From positions 62,001-126,000 of the forward strand of contig NZ_JAPPTI010000009.1 of the NCBI RefSeq assembly GCF_027587025.1: a DNA stretch of 64,000 bases. The letters run 5' to 3'. This stretch comes from Vibrio sp. LaRot3 (GTDB taxonomy: Bacteria; Pseudomonadota; Gammaproteobacteria; Enterobacterales; Vibrionaceae). The notes below the pieces were generated by a model. It was not told the DNA's origin, made no database searches, and worked only from the letters and a program-made list of their open reading frames with translations. The position numbers and the translations under genes were made by a program. Each line of letters begins with the position of its first letter. The stretch's first letter is position 1. Positions 1-8,729 of this stretch are shown here, piece by piece.

Positions 1-15
1 AGAGAGAACATCCCG

Positions 16-732
16 ATGGGAAGAAGTTTTGAAGTGCGCAAAGCCTCTATGGCTAAAACTGCTGGCGCAAAAATTAAAGTTTATTCCAAATACGGTAAAG
101 AAATTTACATGTGCGCCAAAAACGGCGGTGCAGACCCAGATATGAACTTGTCGCTTAAGCACCTGATTGCTAAAGCTAAAAAAGACCAAGTTCCTGCACA
201 CGTTATCGAAAAAGCGATTGATAAAGCGACAGGTGGTGGCGGTGAAGATTACGCTCCTGCTCGTTACGAAGGCTTTGGCCCTGGCGGCACAAGCGTAATC
301 GTTGACTGTCTGACAGATAACGGCAACCGTACATTCCAAGATGTTCGCCAATGCTTCGTTAAGTGTGGTGCGAAAATCGGTGTTGAAGGTTCAGTATCTC
401 ATATGTTTGATCACCAAGCTGTATTCCAGTTTAAAGGTGAAGACGATGAAGTGATCCTAGAAACGCTAATGATGGAAGACGTAGACGTGACTGACGTTGA
501 GCTAGAAGACGGTGTTATCACTGTATTCGCTCCGCACACTGAGTTTTTCAAAACTAAGACAGCGCTTAACACAGCATTCCCAGAGCTAACGCTAGATGTG
601 GAAGAGATTACTTTCGTACCTCAAACGCATACTCCAGTAACTGGCGAAGATGCTGAGAAATTCCAGAAGTTCCAAGACATGCTGGATGATTGTGATGATG
701 TTCAGCAGGTTTACCACAACGCTGAGCTGTAA
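16..732 (+). CDS. YebC/PmpR family protein, YeeN-type paralogue
   Basis: A 238-residue member of the YebC/TACO1 family. The N-terminal block [14 protein letters not shown], the NLSLKHLI and VIEKAIDKA segments, the central RYEGFGPGG loop and the C-terminal DDVQQVYHN ending match the E. coli YeeN subgroup more closely than YebC itself. The family was long annotated as transcriptional regulators, and more recent work links YebC/TACO1 proteins to translation of difficult peptide stretches. Cytosolic; no membrane segment. The start ATG follows a purine-rich stretch (agagagaa) only a few bases from the window edge, so upstream context is not visible. A strong hairpin with a T run follows directly, so it looks monocistronic or last in its unit. 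Family confidence is high; which molecular role this paralogue has is open. Confidence 0.9.
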   Translation: MGRSFEVRKASMAKTAGAKIKVYSKYGKEIYMCAKNGGADPDMNLSLKHLIAKAKKDQVPAHVIEKAIDKATGGGGEDYAPARYEGFGPGGTSVIVDCLTDNGNRTFQDVRQCFVKCGAKIGVEGSVSHMFDHQAVFQFKGEDDEVILETLMMEDVDVTDVELEDGVITVFAPHTEFFKTKTALNTAFPELTLDVEEITFVPQTHTPVTGEDAEKFQKFQDMLDDCDDVQQVYHNAEL

Positions 733-750
733 TTGCTAAACGTGATATGT

Positions 751-779
751 AAAAGCCTCGCACATGCGAGGCTTTTTTA
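751..779 (+). terminator. Rho-independent terminator after yebC paralogue
   Basis: Perfect 8-bp inverted repeat gcctcgca/tgcgaggc (755-772) with a 2-nt spacer, preceded by AAAA and followed by a T run. It lies between convergent genes and the flanking A and T tracts let it work in both directions. Confidence 0.85.
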
Positions 780-801
780 TTGCTGCTCGTTAAAGTGACT
801 C

Positions 802-1827
802 CTAACTGTGAGAGAGTGATGGCTTCGTTGCTTTGGGTTTACAAGCGTAATGAGCGACCAAGCAGCACAGTGCGTAGAGTATCGCCAAAGTGACCATTAA
901 CTGCCAACCGCGTAGGAAGGTACGTTCAAGCCCCAAGTTCTGATGCGAGATATACAGCTGTATAGGCAACATCGTTGCTAGCAAAGCATCGGCATGAAGA
1001 TCGCGCATCTGACTATCGGATTTCGTCATCATTGTCGCGATGACAAAGATTAAGCCCGCCAGTAGCAAGGTATAGCCTCCGACGACACTTTGATGTCCTA
1101 AGAGCAGTAAGCTAAATATTGCCGCAATGGCACAGCCACCCACCTGAGTAATGAATCGACGTTCAACGACCTGTTTAAAGGTAGATATTTGGTTTTGTGT
1201 GGCCGCTGCGATAACAGGCACCAAACAGAAGGTCGCAGAGAGCATTTCTACTTGCATCAGAAACCCTACGCCTACGCCAACTAAGCCGATAAAGATCAAT
1301 CTTTGTTGTGCTGAAACCGCCTTGTCTGATGGGGGATTCGGCTTTCCGGTACTCGGTATAGGAAAACAATACACCGCCAGTTTGCACACTAGGATAGTGA
1401 TGGCCATCGAAGTGAGAATTTCATGGATACGCATCGCCATATTGGTACTAGAATGCTGAGCAAATACGACAATTAAAATCCAATTAAAGGTTGGCATTAG
1501 CATCGCCCCCATCTTGGCAGGAGAAGTCGCTTGTCGGCGCATGAAATCCAAGAAAAACAGGCTGATGGTCCAAATGATAAATGGATGGTCGCTAAACGTT
1601 TCACTCACCACAAGAGCAGAACTGGCTGCAAGCAATGTTGGCACAAAGGTGCGCGTTAGTCCGCGCCAGCTATAGTCTTTGCTCTTCGTCATGATGATGG
1701 TTGGGTAAAGTGCCAAATAGACTGCTGAATCGAGTGCGAGCAGCTTTCCCAACATCATACAGGCAGTAATTGCGAACGTGATTCTAATCGCTTCATTGTT
1801 CGGTGAAGGTTGAGTAAAACATTTCAT
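802..1827 (-). CDS. DUF2955 inner-membrane protein (FUSC-like)
   Basis: A 341-residue polytopic membrane protein with about ten hydrophobic segments and short charged loops. It resembles the DUF2955 family, distant relatives of the FUSC/AaeB aromatic-acid efflux proteins. Such proteins are usually encoded beside an HlyD-type periplasmic adaptor, as here: the adaptor gene lies 12 bp upstream on the same strand, so the two are almost certainly co-transcribed. The likely role is export of a small organic compound across the inner membrane, with the adaptor bridging the periplasm. No outer-membrane channel gene is next to it, so a shared TolC would have to serve. Substrate unknown. The terminator at 751-779 closes the unit. 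Confidence 0.75.
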   Translation of the reverse strand: MKCFTQPSPNNEAIRITFAITACMMLGKLLALDSAVYLALYPTIIMTKSKDYSWRGLTRTFVPTLLAASSALVVSETFSDHPFIIWTISLFFLDFMRRQATSPAKMGAMLMPTFNWILIVVFAQHSSTNMAMRIHEILTSMAITILVCKLAVYCFPIPSTGKPNPPSDKAVSAQQRLIFIGLVGVGVGFLMQVEMLSATFCLVPVIAAATQNQISTFKQVVERRFITQVGGCAIAAIFSLLLLGHQSVVGGYTLLLAGLIFVIATMMTKSDSQMRDLHADALLATMLPIQLYISHQNLGLERTFLRGWQLMVTLAILYALCCLVAHYACKPKATKPSLSHS

Positions 1828-1839
1828 GCTGTGTCCGCT

Positions 1840-2913
1840 CTAATAGAGGTATCTGAACATAGAGACAAGGTGAATCCAAGCATTGCTGATTGGGCTTATC
1901 CAACTTGAAGGTTCACTGACACTGACACTGACACTGACACTGACACTGACAGAGGCTCGCGCACCTGCAATTAAACTCGGATCGAGTGCTTCGACTGCGA
2001 TACGCACGCGGATCTTCTGTTGATCGCGAATCCAGCGACTATCGTTAATCACACTAGATAGTTGACCACTGCCATTATCGGCGTCGTGAACGGCTCTCTC
2101 TTGGCTCTCAATATGACCAATGAAAATCTGACCTGGTAAGGCATCAAAAGCGATTTTTACCTCACGACCAGCCACTAAATGTCCCATTCCTTTCTCGTTG
2201 AAATCAGCACTTAGCCATGTTTGAGCTTCATTGACGAGCAATAGAGCGGGTGAGCCTTGCGTGATGTAGCTGCCTTGCTGCAATTGAAGATTGGTCACGA
2301 CGCCATCTGTTTTGGCGATAATGCGGGTATGGGTATGATCTAATTGTGCACTCGCTAGTTTTGCCTTGGCCAGTTGGATAGCTGCATTGGTTTCTGCGCC
2401 AGATAACTGCGCTTCAATTCTTTCTATTTCGGCTTCTGCAACCGAAAGAGCGCTGCGAGCAACATCAACATTGGTTTTGGTGTCATCCAGTTCCTGCGCG
2501 GTTGATAACCCTTTCTTAAACATGGACTGTGCACGCTGATATCGATTGTTTTGATTGTGCAGTTCAGCCTTGCGTTGGCCTAATGTTTGTTGTGCGGCGA
2601 TCAGCTGTTGCTGAGTGGCTTTGTAAGACTCTTTCGCTTGCTCGAGTTCTGCTTGCGCTTGAACCACTTTGAGTTGATAGCTATCAGCGTTGAGGGTGAA
2701 CAGTAGGTCTCCCTTTGCGACTTTCTGACCGTTACTGACAGAAACATGCTCAATCACGCCTGAAACTTCAGGGGCTATTGAGACGATATTACGATGCAAA
2801 GACGCTTGGGTTGTGAAGGGAGATAAATTATCTGAAGTAATCAGAAACAGTGAAAAAACGGCGGTGATACTCAAAACCGCGTAAAGGGTATATTGGTATA
2901 TTTTTTCAGTCAC
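1840..2913 (-). CDS. HlyD-family periplasmic adaptor (membrane fusion) protein
   Basis: A 357-residue membrane fusion protein. It has one N-terminal transmembrane anchor (about residues 9-27), a first half-lipoyl segment (VSIAPEVSGVIEHVSVSNGQKVAKGDLLF), a long Ala/Gln/Glu-rich coiled-coil hairpin (about 75-190), the second lipoyl half (IIAKTDGVVTNLQLQQGSYI) and beta-barrel segments. It should pair with the DUF2955 membrane protein encoded directly downstream. Near the C-terminus the final beta-strand is expanded into a run of alternating Val-Ser dipeptides encoded by a perfect hexanucleotide repeat, which is unusual for the family. A LysR gene is transcribed divergently from the 108-bp upstream gap and is the natural candidate regulator. 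Confidence 0.85.
   Translation of the reverse strand: MTEKIYQYTLYAVLSITAVFSLFLITSDNLSPFTTQASLHRNIVSIAPEVSGVIEHVSVSNGQKVAKGDLLFTLNADSYQLKVVQAQAELEQAKESYKATQQQLIAAQQTLGQRKAELHNQNNRYQRAQSMFKKGLSTAQELDDTKTNVDVARSALSVAEAEIERIEAQLSGAETNAAIQLAKAKLASAQLDHTHTRIIAKTDGVVTNLQLQQGSYITQGSPALLLVNEAQTWLSADFNEKGMGHLVAGREVKIAFDALPGQIFIGHIESQERAVHDADNGSGQLSSVINDSRWIRDQQKIRVRIAVEALDPSLIAGARASVSVSVSVSVSVSEPSSWISPISNAWIHLVSMFRYLY
1915..1950. repeat. Six perfect ACTGAC hexamers inside the HlyD adaptor gene
   Basis: Six uninterrupted copies of ACTGAC. Read on the minus strand they encode alternating Val and Ser residues near the adaptor's C-terminus. Because the unit is a multiple of three, slippage would change the number of Val-Ser pairs without breaking the frame. 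Confidence 0.95.
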
Positions 2914-3021
2914 AGTGTGTTCTCTTGCTCTGTATCGCTTCCTTGGATGTGAATGATTGGCTTTTGTTGCGAAACACTATATAACCAAGCAATATTGAGA
3001 AAAATAAGCGGTTTTAGAACC

Positions 3022-3909
3022 ATGAATTCCATATTTGGAAACGTTGACGATCTTTATCTGTTTTGTGCCGTGGTGGAAGCGGGATCGCTGCAATCCGCTT
3101 CCAACCATCTAAAGCTGCCGGTTTCAACCATGTCTCGGCGTTTATCAGCGTTAGAAGATAGGCTTAATATTCGCTTACTTGAAAAGCAGGGTAGGGAGCT
3201 GGTGGCGACAGAAACTGGGCAAAATGTTTTTGAGCAGTTTAAAAGTGGTATGGAGAGTATTGAAACGGCATTTAAACAGTTGAGTGAAGATAGCCAAGAG
3301 GTGGTTGGCAAAATCAAACTCGCATTGCCGCACAATTTTTACCGAAGCTTTGTTAGACAAGTCGTGGAAGAATTTTTGCAAGCTTACCCGAAGGTTCGAT
3401 TAGAGCTGATTTTAAGCCAAGAGCAAATGATCCCACAAACGGATCGCGATCTATTGATGACGTTTGATGTAACTGATATGCAGGGCATGATCGCAAGGCC
3501 ATTGTTTACGGCTCAACATGGTTTTTATGCGAGTCCTGAGTATATTGCCAGCCATGGGCCTATGACGAAAATAGAGGATCTAAAACGTCAAGATTGGGTG
3601 TCGGTGGATCATATCAATGAAATGACAGTTTACCAGCAGGACGATTTGGTTGAGGCGATAGCCATTAAACCCAAACTGGTGGTCAATGACATTCTTGCTG
3701 TTGTTGACGCGGTAGAGAAAGGCTTAGGAATCGCGTCACTGCCTCATAAGCATATAAGCCAAGATTCAAAGTTAGTCCAAATACTGCCTGAATATCACCG
3801 TAGCGCTCGACAAGCCTACTTAGTATATCGCGAGAGGAAGTATCAACCTAAAGCGCTCAGGTTGCTTATAGAAGCGCTTTTAGCGGGTGTCGCGAGTATG
3901 GCAAGCTAA
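3022..3909 (+). CDS. LysR-family transcriptional regulator
   Basis: A 295-residue LysR protein: N-terminal winged helix-turn-helix (DLYLFCAVVEAGSLQSASNHL, then SRRLSALEDRLNIRLLEKQGR) and a C-terminal periplasmic-binding-protein-like effector domain. The frame is open to 2953, but the internal ATG at 3022 puts the HTH at the usual distance from the N-terminus and gives the normal family length, so that start is chosen. It is transcribed away from the HlyD/DUF2955 pair and probably controls it. The N-terminal sequence resembles the AaeR/LeuO-like branch that often governs efflux of aromatic acids, but the ligand cannot be told from sequence. Confidence 0.85.
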   Translation: MNSIFGNVDDLYLFCAVVEAGSLQSASNHLKLPVSTMSRRLSALEDRLNIRLLEKQGRELVATETGQNVFEQFKSGMESIETAFKQLSEDSQEVVGKIKLALPHNFYRSFVRQVVEEFLQAYPKVRLELILSQEQMIPQTDRDLLMTFDVTDMQGMIARPLFTAQHGFYASPEYIASHGPMTKIEDLKRQDWVSVDHINEMTVYQQDDLVEAIAIKPKLVVNDILAVVDAVEKGLGIASLPHKHISQDSKLVQILPEYHRSARQAYLVYRERKYQPKALRLLIEALLAGVASMAS

Positions 3910-3964
3910 CAGGGGGAAATGCACGGCTTATCAGCAATAACAAGCCGCGCATTGTTGGTCTCAT

Positions 3965-5101
3965 CTAGTAGTTGTAAAGGTTGCCGTCCACCAGCACTGA
4001 AGCAGTATCGCCATGTTCAGTGAGGATGGTTGCCGAAGGGCGATAACCTTGCTTTAGATAGCCAAGTTGATCATCAAGTTTCATGGCTCGTGCTGGGTTT
4101 GTGCTTGCCATTTGATAAACGTGCGCAGCATCCACGCCCCAATCAATGAGGTTTTTCACCGATTGCGCCATCGTAATGTGCGCGCCTGCTAAACTGCCAG
4201 CTTCGTTAACCAATTTACCGTCTTTAACACGAATAGTTTGGCCATCTAGGACGAAGCTTTCATCTGGGTTACCTACAGAAGCCATTGCATCGGTGACCAA
4301 GACCATCTTGTCTTTTGGCTTCAGTTTGATTGCCATAAGCAAGTTTTGCGGATGAACATGAATACCATCGGCAATGTAAGATGCCCATCGTTCGTCATCG
4401 CTCAATGCTACCCCTACCGCACCAAGTTCACGGCCGGTTTGAGGTGACATAGCATTGTACAGGTGAGTAAAACCATTGATGCTTTCACGTTTACCAACAA
4501 GGTCTTGTTCGACAAGGTTAGTATGGCCTGCGGCAATAATGCAGCCTTTATCAGACAGCCATTTTATCGACTCTGCATCCACTTGCTCTGGCGCTAAGGT
4601 GATGAAGTTCACGCCGTTATTTAACCAAGGGAAGGCTTCTAACTGCTTGATTGTTGGGCTGTAGAAGTTGTTTTGATCGTGAGCGCCTTTTTTATTTGGG
4701 TTTAACCAAGGGCCTTCTAAATGGATACCCAACAAGCCATCGATTTCTTGCTCCATACCTTGTGAAATGGCTTCCAATGCCGCTGCCATTGCTGGTGGTT
4801 TCTCACTGACTAATGTTGGGAACAAATACGCAGTGCCTCCTTGGCGATGCGCTTTTATGATGGTCTCGATAGCTTGTACGGATTGCTCATCGTTAAGCAT
4901 GACACCGCCGCCGCCATTGACTTGAATATCGATAAAGCCAGGAACAATGGTTGCCCTGCCGTAGTCAACTCGCTCAATGTTAGCATCGAGTTGATCGATG
5001 GGAATGATGTCGACAATCTTCGTATGATCAAACACTAACGCGTGTTGCTCTAAGTAGCGTTCACCGTCAAACAATGTGTGGGCGGTAATAGCTTTTAACA
5101 T
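3965..5101 (-). CDS. nagA: N-acetylglucosamine-6-phosphate deacetylase
   Basis: A 378-residue amidohydrolase converting GlcNAc-6-P to glucosamine-6-P and acetate in the cytosol. Visible family marks are the GFIDIQVNGGGG turn near residue 60, the metal-binding HLEGPWLNP motif, GHTN, the THLYNAMSP segment and the catalytic-Asp VTDAM motif. It lies 23 bp downstream of nanE on the same strand, which places it as the second enzyme of a ManNAc-6-P to GlcNAc-6-P to GlcN-6-P route. No nagB lies in this window, so the product must join central metabolism through a gene elsewhere. Full length; start ATG well supported by conservation and by an AAGGAAAACC stretch just upstream. Confidence 0.95.
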   Translation of the reverse strand: MLKAITAHTLFDGERYLEQHALVFDHTKIVDIIPIDQLDANIERVDYGRATIVPGFIDIQVNGGGGVMLNDEQSVQAIETIIKAHRQGGTAYLFPTLVSEKPPAMAAALEAISQGMEQEIDGLLGIHLEGPWLNPNKKGAHDQNNFYSPTIKQLEAFPWLNNGVNFITLAPEQVDAESIKWLSDKGCIIAAGHTNLVEQDLVGKRESINGFTHLYNAMSPQTGRELGAVGVALSDDERWASYIADGIHVHPQNLLMAIKLKPKDKMVLVTDAMASVGNPDESFVLDGQTIRVKDGKLVNEAGSLAGAHITMAQSVKNLIDWGVDAAHVYQMASTNPARAMKLDDQLGYLKQGYRPSATILTEHGDTASVLVDGNLYNY

Positions 5102-5124
5102 GAGGTTTTCCTTTTCTCTTTGGG

Positions 5125-5814
5125 CTATTTTTCTTTATCGGCAACGGCATCAAGATACCAAGAGGTTGCGACTTCAAGACGGGTTAATGCCGATCCAACG
5201 GTGACAGAAAGTGCGCCTGCTTGGATCGCTTGTTTACACAGTTCGGGAGAATTGAATCTTCCTTCTGCCATAGTGAGGTAACCGGCTTGAGCAAATGCAG
5301 TCACGAGTGCCAAGTCTGGCTCTTCCGGCGTGACCGCGCCAGTGTAACCAGAAAGTGTCGAGCCAATCAATTCAATACCTTGCGAGTGCGCCCAAAAACC
5401 GTCTGCAAACTCTGCACAATCCGCCATGCCAATGCAGCGTGACTGTACAATTGCGTCAGCAATGGCTTGGCGACTCTCTGGCCTCACTCGATCTGTAGCA
5501 TCAAAAGCAATAATCGCTGCACCTGCGCTTTCTAGCGCTTTTACATCGTCAATAAATGGTGTGATGCGTACTGGGCTGTCTGGTAGATCGCGCTTAACGA
5601 TGCCAATGATCGGTATCGAAACCGCCTTTGCTACAGCAGCAACGCGCTCAACACTTTCGATTCTTAACGCGGGTGCTCCGGCCATTTCTGCGGCTTTAGC
5701 CATAGCAACAACAAACTCGGTAGTATCGAGTGGGCTTCCTTCAACTGGTTGAATTGAAACGACAATCGTGTTGGCCAGTTTCTTGGCCATTTCGGTGATA
5801 TCCCAGTTCTTCAT
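5125..5814 (-). CDS. nanE: N-acetylmannosamine-6-phosphate 2-epimerase
   Basis: A 229-residue TIM-barrel epimerase interconverting ManNAc-6-P and GlcNAc-6-P. The [13 protein letters not shown] start, the IIGIVKRD segment with the catalytic lysine, the FDATDR motif and the glycine-rich [10 protein letters not shown] loop are characteristic. It is the first gene of a nanE-nagA unit and faces a PTS permease gene across a 228-bp regulatory gap. In sialic-acid loci nanE is normally joined by nanA (lyase) and nanK (kinase). Neither is here, so the substrate is probably delivered already phosphorylated by the neighbouring PTS. Confidence 0.93.
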   Translation of the reverse strand: MKNWDITEMAKKLANTIVVSIQPVEGSPLDTTEFVVAMAKAAEMAGAPALRIESVERVAAVAKAVSIPIIGIVKRDLPDSPVRITPFIDDVKALESAGAAIIAFDATDRVRPESRQAIADAIVQSRCIGMADCAEFADGFWAHSQGIELIGSTLSGYTGAVTPEEPDLALVTAFAQAGYLTMAEGRFNSPELCKQAIQAGALSVTVGSALTRLEVATSWYLDAVADKEK

Positions 5815-6042
5815 AACTCGCCTCTTACCTATGATTTTTATTTTTAGAACTTGTTTGTGAGGCAGTTATACTCCTGAAAATTATCTTCATCCACAATAAA
5901 GAAAATATTTTTTACAGTGATCACGGATTTTCTTCATGGTATTTGAAGGAAATTTTTATTGTGTTGATAATTGACTCGATTAAGGGAAGCTGCGTAGCGG
6001 TTTGAAATACAATATTAATAATTCAAAGGGTTTGGAGGATAC
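5815..6042. promoter_or_regulatory. Divergent control region, nanE-nagA versus PTS gene, with candidate RpiR operators
   Basis: An AT-rich divergent promoter region. Two inverted repeats stand out: TGAA-N7-TTCA at 5875-5889 and CTTCA-N7-TGAAG at 5932-5948, both with 7-nt spacers. RpiR-type regulators such as NanR/MurR/HexR bind short palindromes of this sort, and an RpiR gene lies just beyond the PTS gene, so these are reasonable operator candidates. A GGAGG ribosome site precedes the PTS start. The operator assignment is inference. Confidence 0.45.
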
Positions 6043-7650
6043 ATGAACAGTATCTTTTCTGTACTACAAAAAATCGGTCGGGCATTCATGTTGCCTATTG
6101 CGGTATTGCCAATGGCGGGTATCTTACTCGGGGTTGGTGGTGCATTTACCAGTGGGCCACTGATTGAAACCTACAACTTGACCTTCCTTGCGCCGGGAAC
6201 TCTGGCTAACCAATTTTTGGTGCTTTGTTTCCAAGCGGGTCTATTCGTGTTTGTGAACTTACCTTTACTATTCGCAGTTGGTGTTGCGATTGGTATGGCA
6301 AACAACAACAAAGAAACGGCGGCACTTTCTGCGGTATTGGGCTTTTTGCTCTTTCATACCGTGATTGGTTCAGTGCTTGGTTTCCAAGGCTTATCGCCAG
6401 ATACCACTAGTGTAGAAGCGTTGATTGCGGCTGGTGCAAATGCCGATGAAGCGGTAGGTCTCGCCTCAATGTACACCAAAGAGCTCGGTATCTTTACTCT
6501 ACAAACCGGTGTCTTCGGCGGTATTACGTGTGGCCTATTGTCAGCGTTTATCACTAACCGTTTTTCTAATGTGACGCTGCCTGATTACTTGGCGTTCTTT
6601 AGCGGTAACCGCTTAGTGCCAGTGATGACCATGTTGTTCTTTATTCCACTCGCATTTTTGTTCCCATTCATTTGGCCACCAATTTTTAAATCTATCGTTT
6701 TTGCTGGTGAAGCCTTCTCCGCAATGGGGTACATCGGTACTTTCTTCTACGGCTCTTTGATGCGTCTATTGAACGTCTTTGGCCTGCATCATGCGATTTA
6801 CCCACTGTTCTGGTACACCGAATTAGGTGGTGTTCAAGAGGTTGCAGGTGAAATGGTTGCAGGTGGTCAGAAGATTTTCTTCGCTCAGTTAGCAGATCCT
6901 TCAACGGTTCACTTTAGCTCAGAAGCAACTCGCACAATGACAGGTGGTTTCCTGCCAATGATGTTTGGTCTACCAGCGGCTGCTTTGGCTATGTACCGTT
7001 GTGCGGATGACAAGAACAAAGCAAAAGTGAAAGGTATTTTGTTCTCGGCGGCCTTAACGTCATTCCTGACGGGTATTACCGAGCCACTAGAGTTCACATT
7101 CTTGTTCGTCGCACCTGTATTGTACGCAGTACATGCGGTGTTAGAAGGTGTGGCTTACATGCTGATGCACATGCTTGATGTAGCGGTAGGGATTACCTTC
7201 TCACGCGGTATCATCGACTTTACCTTCTTTGGTTTGTTGCAAGGTATGGAGAAGACTTCATATCAATGGATTCTAATTCTTGGCCCACTTTACTCAGTCA
7301 TTTACTACTTCGTGTTTAGCTTTATGATTCGCAAGTTCAACTACTCAACACCGGGTCGTAACGATGCAGAGAGCAAGCTATACACACGTAAAGATTACAA
7401 CGGTAAAGAGAATGCGCTGATTGATGAAATTGTGACAAACTTAGGTGGTAAAGAGAACATCGCGTCAATCGATGCGTGTATCACTCGTCTTCGTATCACA
7501 GTGAAAGACAGTGAACTGCCAGCAAGTGATGAAGTGTGGAAGTCACTTGATGCCAAAGGGGTCATTCGCTCAGGTAATGGTATCCAGTTGATATACGGCA
7601 CTCAGGCAGAAACCTACAAGAACCAGATAATAGAAAAATATCAGTTATAA
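6043..7650 (+). CDS. PTS EIICB permease, glucose/GlcNAc family (probable ManNAc-specific)
   Basis: A 535-residue sugar permease of the glucose/N-acetylglucosamine PTS family. An EIIC membrane domain (about residues 1-430, opening with FSVLQKIGRAFMLPIAVLPMAG and containing the GITEPLEF signature) is followed by a linker and a C-terminal EIIB domain whose phosphorylated cysteine is in DACITRLRI (Cys479). There is no fused EIIA, so the general EIIA-Glc (Crr) would have to supply phosphate. It faces nanE-nagA and is followed by an RpiR regulator. The most economical reading is uptake and phosphorylation of N-acetylmannosamine to ManNAc-6-P, the direct NanE substrate. GlcNAc or MurNAc are alternatives, but MurNAc is unlikely because no murQ etherase is present. 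Confidence 0.88.
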   Translation: MNSIFSVLQKIGRAFMLPIAVLPMAGILLGVGGAFTSGPLIETYNLTFLAPGTLANQFLVLCFQAGLFVFVNLPLLFAVGVAIGMANNNKETAALSAVLGFLLFHTVIGSVLGFQGLSPDTTSVEALIAAGANADEAVGLASMYTKELGIFTLQTGVFGGITCGLLSAFITNRFSNVTLPDYLAFFSGNRLVPVMTMLFFIPLAFLFPFIWPPIFKSIVFAGEAFSAMGYIGTFFYGSLMRLLNVFGLHHAIYPLFWYTELGGVQEVAGEMVAGGQKIFFAQLADPSTVHFSSEATRTMTGGFLPMMFGLPAAALAMYRCADDKNKAKVKGILFSAALTSFLTGITEPLEFTFLFVAPVLYAVHAVLEGVAYMLMHMLDVAVGITFSRGIIDFTFFGLLQGMEKTSYQWILILGPLYSVIYYFVFSFMIRKFNYSTPGRNDAESKLYTRKDYNGKENALIDEIVTNLGGKENIASIDACITRLRITVKDSELPASDEVWKSLDAKGVIRSGNGIQLIYGTQAETYKNQIIEKYQL

Positions 7651-7665
7651 CAGATAATTGAGATC

Positions 7666-7697
7666 AGAACCCAGCAAGCGCTGGGTTCTTGTTGTTT
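7666..7697 (+). terminator. Terminator-like hairpin between the PTS gene and rpiR
   Basis: Perfect 10-bp stem agaacccagc/gctgggttct with a 4-nt loop, then a T-rich tail (ttgttgttt). It lies directly between the PTS gene and the downstream regulator gene, so it may attenuate rather than abolish read-through. Confidence 0.7.
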
Positions 7698-7743
7698 GAA
7701 ATTACGTTATACTCCCAGCGTCAGTTACGGAATCAAGAGCTCT

Positions 7744-8592
7744 ATGAACGCACAACCTCAAGTTAATCTACTTTCTCGCCTTCGCTACGGCATGGAAGGT
7801 TACAGCCCTAAGTTAAAGACAGTGGCTGATTTTATTGTATCTAACGCAGATAGTGCTCAGTACCTGACGATTACTGAGTTAGCAAGAGATACCATGACCA
7901 GTGAAGCGACCGTGATTCGCTTGTGCCGCGATTTAGGTTTCAAAGGCTATTCTGATTTTCGTATGGCGTTGGCGATCGAAATAAGCCAGCCGCAAGCCAC
8001 TAAAAATAACGATGTACCAAAAGAAGATGGCGACCGAATTGACGATGCAACCCAAAGTGCCATTACCAGTTTGCAAGACACCAGTGCACTGATTGACCGA
8101 AAGCAGATTGATCGTATTTGTCAGATGATTCATCAGGCAGACAACATCCACTGTGTCGGTGTGGGAGCATCTAGCATTGTCGGGCGTTACTTATCGTTTC
8201 GTTTAACTAGAATTGGCAAAAGCTCGACCATGTTTGAAGACACCCATATCGCCGCGATGCGTGCAGTGAAATCAAAACCGAGTGATCTCTGGTTTGCGAT
8301 TTCAAGCTCTGGCTCGACCAAAGATGTCGTCTACGCAGCGACCCGAGCAAAAAGCCAGCAATCACCGGTGGTGAGTTTGACCAACATCCGCCATAGCCCA
8401 TTATCCGTAACCTCAGATGAAGTCTTGGTAGCTGCAAGACCAGAAGGCCCATTAACTGGCGGTGCATTCGCCTCGAAAGTCAGTGCCTTGTTACTGGTTG
8501 ATATCTTGATCAATCAGCTGGTGGCTGAATATGAAGAGTACGCAGAATCTGTTAAAGATACCGCTGAAGTTACTATGGCGTTCATGGTTTAA
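7744..8592 (+). CDS. RpiR-family transcriptional regulator (HTH + SIS)
   Basis: A 282-residue RpiR-type regulator: N-terminal HTH_6 domain (about residues 1-80, including TITELARDTMTSEATVIRL and GFKGYSDFR) and a C-terminal sugar-isomerase (SIS) domain (about 120-260, with CVGVGASSIVGRY and the AISSSGSTKD phosphosugar loop). The frame opens at 7696, but the ATG at 7744 has an AAGAG ribosome site and the right N-terminus. The SIS domain normally senses a phosphorylated sugar. Given the neighbours, ManNAc-6-P or GlcN-6-P is the likely effector and the nanE/PTS intergenic region the likely target. Confidence 0.88.
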   Translation: MNAQPQVNLLSRLRYGMEGYSPKLKTVADFIVSNADSAQYLTITELARDTMTSEATVIRLCRDLGFKGYSDFRMALAIEISQPQATKNNDVPKEDGDRIDDATQSAITSLQDTSALIDRKQIDRICQMIHQADNIHCVGVGASSIVGRYLSFRLTRIGKSSTMFEDTHIAAMRAVKSKPSDLWFAISSSGSTKDVVYAATRAKSQQSPVVSLTNIRHSPLSVTSDEVLVAARPEGPLTGGAFASKVSALLLVDILINQLVAEYEEYAESVKDTAEVTMAFMV

Positions 8593-8679
8593 CGCCAACC
8601 TGATTTGCAGCGAAGTCTTGATTGCTGAATAAGCCACGACGGCTGAGCTGCGAACTCCTTTCGTTTTTCCTACGATAAA

Positions 8680-8704
8680 AAAAAGCCCCGAGTTCGGGGC
8701 TTTT
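8680..8704. terminator. Bidirectional terminator between rpiR and nitroreductase genes
   Basis: Perfect 8-bp stem agccccga/tcggggct (8684-8701) with a 2-nt loop, flanked by eight A on the left and T/A on the right. It separates two convergent genes. Confidence 0.85.
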
Positions 8705-8729
8705 AAAAGCAGTGAATTTGAGTGGTTAA

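Noticed and set aside
1915..1950. Phase-variation repeat switching the HlyD gene on and off
   Set aside because: The unit is six bases, so gain or loss of copies stays in frame; length variation is possible, on/off switching is not.
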